DNA of 64,000 nt from Plecoglossus altivelis (lineage: Eukaryota; Chordata; Actinopteri; Osmeriformes; Plecoglossidae), in the NCBI GenBank assembly GCA_036571765.1, contig BROE01000018.1:10952743-11016742 (forward strand), given 5' to 3'. Numbering within the stretch: the stretch's first letter is position 1; each line of letters begins with the position of its first letter. Below are positions 1 to 8,837 of the stretch, piece by piece. The position numbers were made by a program, and so were the translations under genes. The notes beneath the pieces were generated by a model that saw only the letters and a list, made by a program, of their open reading frames with translations, made no database searches and had not been told where the DNA came from.

Positions 1-1604
1 ACCGCATCTGTGGTCTGACTGACAAAATCACCGGCGCTCAGGAACTGAAGGTAGGCTTACTCATTTACAAATGTAGCATTCCCTACAGGCTCAGCTCCAG
101 AACGAATCGGATGAGCGGGCGTTTGGTTTTCACGCGGGATTTTGTGTATTTTCTATACAAATTCTTATAGCCTTAATAATAGGGAACACCAAACCTGACC
201 CCAAACCTGGTTCTGGTTTGTGGGTCACATTACTCCATAATCTTATTAACGTTTCACCTACTTCACTTGCAGTTTAACTCCATTAATGTGAGGTGCCTGT
301 TTACTCCTTGCCACACTTCTGGTCATATGTGCTACTTTGTGTGGGAGGACGAGTGCTCTGATGCTCCAGCTGTGTTCACAGGCGTGTGCTTCCAAGATAA
401 CACGAAATTCTTCACTTGGTGGTGGATTTCTGAAAACATGGTTGCTGGAGTTGCACAAAAGGATAAATCATTTCCCTGTAACTGATATAGTTAGTCAACA
501 GTTTACACTGGATAATCTCAGTGCTGCTAAGAGGGATTGCATCATCAACAGTTGTCTTTGTTTACTTCTGTGGTTGATAGGAGATACACTGTTTATCGGT
601 GGCTGAGGGCAGTTCTTTGAAGGAACTGCAGAACAAATGCACCACAACCTGACCCAGGTGTTGGGTTCGCTACCTCAAGAAACGGTCAGTGAGTGGTTAC
701 TGTCTCCCTCACCCAGTCAGGCGTTAAGCAAAACAAACATGACCTCAGACACAAGCGTGATTATGTAAGAGTGAGTCAGCCTACTGTACAAACAGCCAAA
801 TTCACAGACGCAATGACTACTTGTGTTATAGTTGTGCGTTAAAAAAAACACAACACTGGTCAGAAAGGCTCACTCTTTGGCATTATTGTTTGCTTAGAAA
901 TATATTTGCATGTTGCTCTAAACTATGAAATACATAGTGAAACCATATTGGTTTCTGAGTATAGATGTGACCTACAGTATATGTGTATCACTTTAATGTA
1001 GAAGGTGTTCTGTGGCCATGAATACACCATCCAGAACCTGAAGTTTGCAATGCTGGTGGAGCCAAATAATGAGAAGGTCAAAGAGATGTTAAGTTGGGCC
1101 AGGGTGAGGTATATCAGCTGTTTGAGATAAACTGGACAGTAGAAATATGCTACGATAGATACACAAATGATTGAATAAGTAAATCTTTCTACTCGGTTAA
1201 AATATTATATTTTACAGGCCAGAGACAACGACGACAAGCCAACAGTGCCATCTACCTTAGTGGAAGAGTTTGCGTACAAATCCTTTCCTACGTCTCTCGT
1301 GAGTAATTGATTTTAAGGGTTCAAAAGGGCAGGAAAGAGGTGGGTGTTAGGAAGGACGAAATAGCAGTGACGAAAAGGTGTTTTTTTTAAAGCAAGTATG
1401 ATTGGTTGTGTAGAAGCACCATGTTGATGCTGATTGTATTGCTGGCATGGCAGAGAAGAAGGTGTGCAGAAGTTCACTGGAAAGACTGACCCCATTGAAG
1501 TGCTGAGAGTCCTGCGTAAAGAGAAGGACAAGTTCAAGAAGCCTAAGGACAGGATGCCACCTCACGTCATGCTGGCTCTGGAGTGGGGCCTCTTCAGACC
1601 CTAA
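1..1604 (+). pseudogene. haghl: Glyoxalase II (hydroxyacylglutathione hydrolase-like), 3' part, probably disabled
   Basis: This is the 3' part of a glyoxalase II gene; the family hydrolyses S-lactoylglutathione to lactate and glutathione. Exons seen: 1-50 (partial), 273-381, 581-684, 1002-1103, 1218-1298 and 1454-1604 (TAA at 1602-1604). Recognised blocks are TPCHTSGH (metal-ligand loop), AVFTGDTLFIGG, FFEGTAEQM, VFCGHEYTIQNLKFA and, near the end, a KEKDKFKKPKDRM tail with LALEWGLFRP. Two lesions are visible. Codon 604-606 is TGA where the family has Cys in the GCG(K/R)F(Y/F)EGT motif. An extra A in AAA 1278-1280 breaks the expected YNPF segment; without it the frame runs YNPFLRLSEEGVQKFTGKTDP. 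The intron after 381 also has a GC donor. An alternative acceptor (exon from 1470) could bypass the frameshift but not the TGA. The C-terminal ending and the position beside ciao3 favour haghl over hagh. Either recent pseudogenisation or assembly error is possible. Confidence 0.8.
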
Positions 1605-1764
1605 TGACACAGGCCACAAGACTGGGACATGGGGAACGGTTTTGAGGGGTGGGGACCAGTTGGACAATAATATAGAGATTGTTTTGACTGCGAGAACTGT
1701 ATGAAGTTGCACAAGTTGAGTGAAGTGCACATGAGTATAACTCAGTGGATCTAATGATCGAATA

Positions 1765-2985
1765 CACTCACCGGCCACTTTATTAGGTACACCCGTCCAA
1801 CTGCTCGTTAACACTTAGTTTCTAATCAGCCAAACACATGGCGGCAACTCAGTGCATTTAGGCATGTAGACATGGTCAAGACAATCTCCTGCAGTTCAAA
1901 CTGAGCATCAGTATGGGGAAGAAAGGTGATTTGAGTGACTTTGAACGTGGCGTGGTTGTTGGTGCCAGAAGGGCTGGTCTGAGTATTTCAGAAACTGCTG
2001 ATCTACTGGGATTTTCACGCACAACCATCTCTAGGGTATACAGAGAATGGTCCGAAAAAGAAAAAATATCCAGTGAGCGGCAGTTTTGTGGGCGGAAATG
2101 CATTGTTGATGCCAGAGGTCAGAGGAGAATGGCCAGACTGGTTCGAGCTGATAGAAAGGCAACAGTGACTCAAATAACCACCCGTTACAACCAAGGTAGG
2201 CAGAAGAGCATCTCTGAACGCACAGTACGTCGAACTTTGTGGCAGATGGGCTACAGCAGCAGAAGACCACGCCGGGTGCCACTCCTTTCAGCTAAGAACA
2301 GGAAACTGAGGCTACAATATGCACAAGCTTATCGAAATTGGACAATAGAAGATTGGAAAAAGGTTGCCTGGTCTGATGAGTCTCGATTTCTGCTGCGACA
2401 TTCGGATGGTAGGGTCAGAATTTGGCATCAACAACATGAAAGCATGGATCCATCCTGCCTTGTATCAACGGTTCAGGCTGGTGGTGGTGGTGTAATGGTG
2501 TGGGGAATATTTTCTTGGCACTCTTTGGGCCCCTTGGTACCAATCGAACATCGTTGCAATGCCACAGCCTACCTGAGTATTGTTGCTGACCATGTCCATC
2601 CCTTTATGACCGCAATGTACCCAACTTCTGATGGCTACTTTAAGCAGGATAATGCGCCATGTGATAAAGCTGGAATCATCTCAGACTGGTTTCTTGAACA
2701 TGACAATGGGTTCACTGTACTCAAATGGCCTCCACAGTCACCAGATCTCAATCCAATAGAGCATCTTTGGGATGTGGTGGAACGGGAGATTCGCATCATG
2801 GATGTGCAGCCGACAAATCTGCGCCAACTGTGTGATGCCATCATGTCAATATGGACCAAACTCTCTGAGGAATGCTTCCAGCACCTTGTTGAATCTATGC
2901 CACGAAGAATTAAGGAAGTTCTGAAGGCAAAAGGGGGTCCAACCCGTTACTAGCATGGTGTACCTAATAAAGAGGCCGGTGAGTG
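1765..2985 (+). mobile_element. Complete Tc1/mariner transposon, DD36E (Incomer-like) type
   Basis: The 1221-bp element has 29-bp terminal inverted repeats at 1765-1793 and 2957-2985 that differ at one base. They begin CACTCACCGG and contain CTAATAAAG or its complement. TA dinucleotides at 1763-1764 and 2986-2987 are the expected target-site duplication. The only long coding region is an uninterrupted transposase (1913-2953). The element lies between the end of the glyoxalase II copy and ciao3, so it interrupts no visible exon. The 36-residue spacing between the second Asp and the Glu of the catalytic triad, the total length and the short TIRs fit the DD36E 'Incomer' group of Tc1 elements, which is reported as widespread in animals and spread by horizontal transfer. 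The family assignment is from memory, not a search. Confidence 0.93.
1913..2953 (+). CDS. Tc1/mariner transposase, full length
   Basis: This 346-residue transposase cuts and pastes its own element at TA sites. Residues about 1-110 form the bipartite helix-turn-helix DNA-binding region; LGFSRTTISRVYREW is a clear recognition-helix segment, followed by a second HTH around RTVRRTLWQMG. The catalytic triad is visible as WSDESRF (Asp155), KQDNAPC (Asp246) and SPDLNPIEHLWD (Glu283), with 36 residues between Asp246 and Glu283. The usual CH after DNxP reads CD here. There are no stops or frameshifts, and the ATG at 1913 follows the left TIR by about 120 bp. An intact frame implies either a recent arrival or a recently active family. 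Confidence 0.92.
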   Translation: MGKKGDLSDFERGVVVGARRAGLSISETADLLGFSRTTISRVYREWSEKEKISSERQFCGRKCIVDARGQRRMARLVRADRKATVTQITTRYNQGRQKSISERTVRRTLWQMGYSSRRPRRVPLLSAKNRKLRLQYAQAYRNWTIEDWKKVAWSDESRFLLRHSDGRVRIWHQQHESMDPSCLVSTVQAGGGGVMVWGIFSWHSLGPLVPIEHRCNATAYLSIVADHVHPFMTAMYPTSDGYFKQDNAPCDKAGIISDWFLEHDNGFTVLKWPPQSPDLNPIEHLWDVVEREIRIMDVQPTNLRQLCDAIMSIWTKLSEECFQHLVESMPRRIKEVLKAKGGPTRY

Positions 2986-2987
2986 TA

Positions 2988-4354
2988 TATCTTTCAGCTC
3001 TCACAATCACATTTCTGGTGAGCTGCTACTTAACATAGTGTTATTAACCAAAAACCGCTTGGCTGCCTGCTACTGACGAAGTCCTGCGACCCCAGACTTA
3101 ATTATAACATCGTGAGTGCTTGTTCATCCAATCAGATGTGTGTTGTGTTGCCAGTGTAAACCATGATTGGCCTTTGCCCTGTTTTTTTAACTTGAGACTA
3201 AAAGACTACTTACAACTTCCAAGTATGTATTCTAACATCAAGACTTAGTCCTAGTATACTTTACTTAGATCTATTAATACTCTGGTGTTTACCAATTACA
3301 TTCAAGTAAATGTGTGTAATTACTGTGTCCCATTGTGTGTCCCAACGTGTTAAATGTATTTTCTTAGCTGAATTACTTTTTCTGTCATCTATGCTACATT
3401 TTTCATGACTTGAGACTTGTCATTGTTCTCATCTTAAATTGCACTTTTGGGCTAATATTTCACGTATGAATACTAAGCTACACAATATACTTGTCCTATC
3501 AGCCATCTCAATGTTGTAAGCCTTGTTTTGTTCACATTTGTTTCAATAATCCTTGATTAATGGATGACAGATGCTTAATTTGTGAACGTGCAAATCCTCC
3601 ACAGCGATCTGGATGAAGAGCAAATGTGCAGTATGTGTCCAGCCCAGAAAGCACTTAAATGATGTAAACAGACTTAGAGAAATACCAGAATAATCATTTT
3701 AATGTTAAACCAAGGCTGTTGCAGTATATTGCTCTTTCTGTGTATTTAACTACCATTTATACGAACATATTTCAAACTGAACAGTAAGGCATCCCAATGT
3801 GCCATATTTCTTTCAGATCAATCGCAAATGATCTCTAAAGTCACTGATAAAGACGCAAAAGGCCAGACTTCATGTAATTTAATAAATAAATACAATTAAT
3901 CTGTATAGAATTGTTTATTATAAATAAGGCAGGAATGATGGCTTCTCTGAAATATATAAACTCTGAAATATCAAGGTCAAGTAAAAACAACAAACATTTT
4001 CCTACATCAGTGCATACAATTTGTATACTTTAAAGGTATCCATAATCAGTTTTGAAGATGATCATAACTTCAGTGTAATACACATACATGGCTAAGCTTG
4101 TGCGTACAAAAATAAAGCCTGGATATTCGATGTTAGGAACAGGCTACCACAGTTACATGGTAAGTATGTCTCTCTAGACCAAACCACCAGCCGCTAAACC
4201 TTCAAACCACTTTGGACGGATGGTCATCTTATCCACATTTCAAATCCATAGTCAAGACCCATACAAGTTCTGGATTGTGGAGATCAGATCCCAGACCAGC
4301 CCTTGACCACCACAGGTCCCCTAACCTTCCCTCTTTGTCTGCTAGTATCCCTCT
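2988..4354. other. AT-rich intergenic DNA and ciao3 3' UTR
   Basis: No coding exon is recognised here. The right-hand part is the probable 3' UTR of ciao3 (minus strand). A minus-strand AATAAA (TTTATT at 3914-3919) lies about 440 bases past the ciao3 stop and is a plausible poly(A) signal. The rest has scattered TA-rich sequence with no clear repeat structure. Confidence 0.5.
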
Positions 4355-6101
4355 TCACCACTTGATAGTGAGTCCACTACCAGTCTTCTCCACAGCATGG
4401 TACTGTGTATGCAGCAGCTGCTTGGCTTTGTCCTCTCCTACAGAGAGCAGCCAGGACGCGTAGAGTTCAGCCACGCGGTGGTCCTCCTCAGGCGCTAGGG
4501 GGCGCTCTGCCCTGTACAGATCCTCCACTTGCTGTAGCAGGTCTTTGTTAGACTGTTCAGGCAAAGGCTTTACCTGTCCTCCTCCATTTAGGCATCCTGT
4601 AATACGAGTACATCTTGCTTGAGAAGAGTATTTCAAACGGCTCCCCTGCATACCTTTCTGAGTTTTAGAATTTCTTTTGTCTTGCAAACAAAAGAAAACA
4701 AAGAAAACACATTCTTTCTTTCTTACCTGAAGGACAGGCCATGACTTCCACAAAGTGGTACTGCGACTTGCCTCTCTTGAGTTTCTGCACCAGGTTCTGG
4801 ATGTTCCGGAAGCCGTAGGTTGCAGCAAAACGCAGCAGGACAATGCCATCCTTCTCCAAAGTCACCTCTTGGAAGTCTTTGTTTCTGAGGATTGGACACA
4901 GGCTTCAAAACAAGCACAGCAAACACTGTTCTCCAAAACACCTTAGAGCCCAAACGTGCAAATACGTGTCTCGGATTAGCCTAATTAAAAATGACATCAT
5001 CTTTATTCATTTTGTGCAAACGTATCTAGATACAGCCAGTTACACAACACTATGGCAGAGTGACTGAACAGTACTCATAATAAGTTGTGTCCCCCCCCCC
5101 CCCATAGAATTCCAGGTTGCTATGGCGCAGGACAAAACGTACTTGAGCGTCTTGTATGTCAGCTCAGAGACGCCTTCTCCAAAAAGCTGTCTGGCTGCGT
5201 GGGTGAACACATGATGGAGGTACCCCCCTGAGCCACTTCCTGCATGACGCTGCAGTTCATCCTCAGACATGCTGCTGAACCTGCAGGCACACGCACATAC
5301 ACACATTCCATCTCGTAGTAGGTTGCGCCTACGTTTACATCCACACCCTGTCATTTACCAGCCACAAAACATGAGTGAGTGGTTTGCGTACGTCATTGGA
5401 GAGCCTTACATGGTGTCTAAAGGTGCAGGTTCCACATCTTTAAGCGATACTTTCTCCTCTTCTAACATCTTCAGAACCTCACCTGTAATCAGAGTGAGTG
5501 AGTGAGGGAGTAAGTGAATGATTGATAGAAAAGAGAGAGAGAGAGACAGAGAGAGAAAGTTAAGGTTAGTATGAGGGCGTGTGCGTAAGGGCAGCATACA
5601 TCCACATTCTCACAATTCTAAACGCACAAAATGTCAACACTTGCCTGAGGTGATGACACAGTCCACCTCCCTGGTCTCATCTTCAGTCAGATAGAAGTCT
5701 GGTCTGGAAGCCTCCAGCTTCTTATCGAAGCAGGGCATCACAGTCACATGGTAAATCTGCTGAGGGCCCAGACCCTGAAAAAAACACCCACATCTAAATA
5801 AAGTCTAAATGACAGAAAAAGCACGCACACAAAAAAAGTATGTTCTTTTGACGTTTGTTTTATTGTAAAGATTCAAAAAGGCCTAGATTCACAAAGATAC
5901 CAAGAATGATACAATTCAGTTCTTTTCATGATGACCCATGTGATGTCAGAGTGTCTGTCTACCTGTTGTCCAGAGAAGTACCTCTTGACCAAGGACCCCA
6001 TCACCTGCTGAGGGGAGCGGGTGGTGCTGATGTAGGGAAGAATGAACTCTCCGTGGGTCTTCTCTGCATAGCAGATCCATCCTGGATACATGCCCAGATC
6101 A

Positions 6102-6178
<77 letters not shown>

Positions 6179-7631
6179 AGACACACGTTAACAATCCAGA
6201 GAGGAATTTGTGCCTATATTACTTTGTGACAAAGGGCACAGGCAATTAAAAAGTTACATGCAACTGATCCAAAATGATACCGTCAAGATGAACCTGGAGT
6301 GCAAGGACCTTTGGTTTCAGCTTACCTGGGCAAGCAGATGCCAACATGGGTAGAGACTTCTTGTCCTGCTCCTTCCTCTGGAAGCGCTCCACAAACTCCC
6401 TTTGGCTCTCCAGCAGGCTGAAGGAGCGACTGAAGGTGGTGTCAAACACATGGTGAACACCTGAAATGGAAGTGGACCATGTTGTCTTTGAAATCAAATA
6501 TGCGTGGGGGTGGTTATTGAAATGGGAACAAGCTAGCCATGTCCTGCTAACTCAGTCACTGACCGAGATTCTTGAAGAAGGCAGTGAGTCTCCTGCCTGC
6601 ATCAGTGCTGCTGAGGCCATAGCGTGCGGCCAAAGAGGCTCTGGACTGAGGAGACACAGACACCACCACAACCTTCTGCTCTTCTGCTCCACTCTGCCAG
6701 GGAGTAGTGGGAAAATTAGCTGAATACACAGACACACAGGCACACACCCACATGCAACACAACTTTACCTTGTTATTGCGGAGCACTCTGTACAACTCCT
6801 CATGGCTCTGTTGTGTGATAAGGACACTCTCTGCGGATGTAATGCAGCCACTGCAAGCTAAGCAGTCGTTCAGAGTGATTTTGGCTTTCTCCAGCTTCTG
6901 CATCCTGCCATCCTGTAAGGTTGAAAAATCCATGCTTTATGGATAAATAACATAGCAGTGTAGTCAGACAGCTGGTATTGGTGTTACATGCTTAGAGGCA
7001 CTGACCTGATTGACTTGGAAATAACTGCCATCATCCTCGATCTGAATTTTGGCCACGGATCTGCCTTGCTTTTTCTCTACCTTGACTGGTTTTACACATT
7101 CCTAAAATGCAAGGTGACGGTGAAAATGTGTTAATTAGTGCAGGATGACACAACACATAATTCAGTTCAGTCAAGCTAAGATTTGCTGAGCTAAGGTTAA
7201 GGTTAACTAGCCAACAAAAATTGTGTGAATTTACCTGAAACTACCTCTAATATTTAAGCCTAGGGACATAAAAGCGATCTAACTAATTTGTACAATTCGA
7301 GATGTAACGACTGAGCTCGAACACAAGCCGAGTTTCGTGCTGTCAGATGACAGTTAGTGTGTCACCTAGCCTAGCATCACTGATGGCATAAGGTAACGCC
7401 AAGTAAAAAAGCACAACACGCAAGCTACAGACAGTACTGCTGGACGGTTACGGTAAAAGGTTGGTCGTTCACATCGGCTAAATTTACTAGTAACCTCTGG
7501 GAATTACTTTTTCGATACAAATCATCATGAGTTGAAACTTGTCAAGTAAGTCGAGCTTTACATGCCTGAGAAGGAGTAATAAAGTCATCGAGATCTGTCA
7601 ACTGTAGTACACCGCTGAAGTGAGACGCCAT
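4355..7631 (-). CDS. ciao3: Cytosolic iron-sulfur assembly component 3 (IOP1/NARFL)
   Basis: CIAO3 bridges the early (NUBP1/2) and late (CIA targeting complex) steps of cytosolic and nuclear Fe-S protein maturation. Eleven exons (5'>3'): 7566-7631, 7006-7101, 6769-6912, 6564-6693, 6326-6460, 5963-6081, 5645-5774, 5410-5482, 5143-5280, 4727-4884 and 4355-4596. They sum to 1431 nt, or 476 aa, the same length as the human protein. It resembles Fe-only hydrogenase large subunit. Cys24 (QECVKP) and Cys71/74/77 (NDCLACSGC) are the N-terminal cluster ligands. C-terminal-site ligands are in SACPGW, VMPC and MACPSGCLNGGGQ. The protein ends in HTQYHAVEKTGSGLTIKW. The start MASHFSGVLQLTDLDDF matches the human N-terminus. 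Introns 1 and 7 must use GC donors (at 7565/7564 and 5644/5643), because the nearby GT sites would create stops. Confidence 0.97.
6101..6182. repeat. (CA)n microsatellite in ciao3 intron
   Basis: A nearly pure CA run of about 75 bp lies directly upstream (in transcript order) of the ciao3 exon starting at 6081, between exons 5 and 6. Confidence 0.95.
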
Positions 7632-8837
7632 TTTAATGCCGTAAAGGAGTTTATTTATATGTGTCGTAAAATACAGCAGAGAAAATACCAACATCCGATT
7701 GTATTACCATTTAAAGTAAATAGTTATGTATTTTATATGACTGATTACCGTTAATTACAGCTGTTCATGACACCAACATAAAGTAGGTTACAAAGGTGTT
7801 TTAAAGTTACTGTATTGTAAAGTCAATAAATTATCACAGCTTTTCTGAAAGCACTAAATCATTGTAAAATGTGAATACATTGCAATTTACAGGAAGATTG
7901 AACCGTTACCTATAGTGTTTAACAGTGCTTCATTTACTGTTGTAAATTAATTACCATAATCTCAGAGAAAAAAGGCACCATGTGATACAAAAAATAACTG
8001 TATGGAACAGAGCATAGCCATACAGTAGAACGGCAAACTCCAAATAAGCAAAGTTATACAGTTCCAAAACATATTCATACCGTTCCATAGGCCACCCATA
8101 ATACTACTCCCATGAGGGAAGCACAGTCACTGGGAGGATATCCATGACAACAAGTCTCCACCGGGAGAGTGAGATCAGGGAGCAGAAATACACAACAGCC
8201 ACACTAAACTAAATGCACTGTTTTCGACAAACGTGTATGTACACCGGTCATGTAAAGAAGGGAATGTGTAAACCTACAGGTCATGGAAACCAGGTCACAA
8301 GCTGTTTCCAGATATCCTGTCACTTGACTACCGGGACACTATTGACCACAATCTGTGTGATGGGTTTAGGGGCTTTAAAGATAGTAGAAAAAAAACATAT
8401 CTGTGCACAGCTGGATAATGTTTTGCACTTTCTAAGGGTGTCTAAGAGAAGATACCCATTTTATGTTTTCATTTATGTATACTTTAGTTCCCAAGTTTAT
8501 ATAAAACCTCGTTATTTTGTTATATCCTTTTTTCTATTTCTCCCTTTATTGCAGATTTACCAGTGCAATTTCTTACCCGGGGAACAAGGAAGTCCTTGCC
8601 ATCTTTGTAAACAACTGTAAACTTTGCTCTCCGCGCTGCAACCAGACACAAATCGAATTGGAAAAGGTTCAGCATAACAACAGATTCAAGTCTATTCAAC
8701 TCATATGTATCCATTTCCAAAATGGATACATATGAGATATATATGAGTTGAAATGAGAACAGAGAAGTCTTCAATTTGCCTCAAATATTAGTGCTTGTTG
8801 TGTTATAACCCCCAAGCAGCAGGGCCAGACAGTATGT
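7632..8837. other. Intergenic region between ciao3 (5' side) and hexd (3' side)
   Basis: This stretch holds the ciao3 promoter region and the hexd 3' UTR. No coding exon is recognised and there is no evident TATA box just upstream of the ciao3 ATG. A minus-strand AATAAA (TTTATT at 8545-8550) lies about 290 bases past the hexd stop. A perfect 17-bp hairpin sits at 8700-8736. Confidence 0.5.
8700..8736. repeat. Perfect 17-bp inverted repeat with 3-base loop
   Basis: The left arm is CTCATATGTATCCATTT and the right arm is its exact reverse complement, separated by CCA. A second, outer pair (CAACTCATAT near 8697 and ATATGAGTTG at 8741-8750) nests around it. It lies about 100 bp past the hexd stop on the transcribed side, so it could fold in the hexd 3' UTR RNA. 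Confidence 0.85.

Noticed and set aside
604..606. TGA in the glyoxalase II copy as a selenocysteine codon
   Set aside because: Cys-to-TGA at a conserved site is suggestive, but the same gene has a probable frameshift at 1278-1280 and a GC donor, no selenoprotein of this family is known to me, and I did not identify a SECIS element. Decay or sequence error is simpler.
5873..6229. Val/Cys and His/Thr repeat proteins
   Set aside because: Translations of the (CA)n microsatellite.
8213..8620. 135-codon plus-strand frame downstream of hexd
   Set aside because: No recognisable family, no splice context, and it ends in the hexd 3' UTR region; probably chance.
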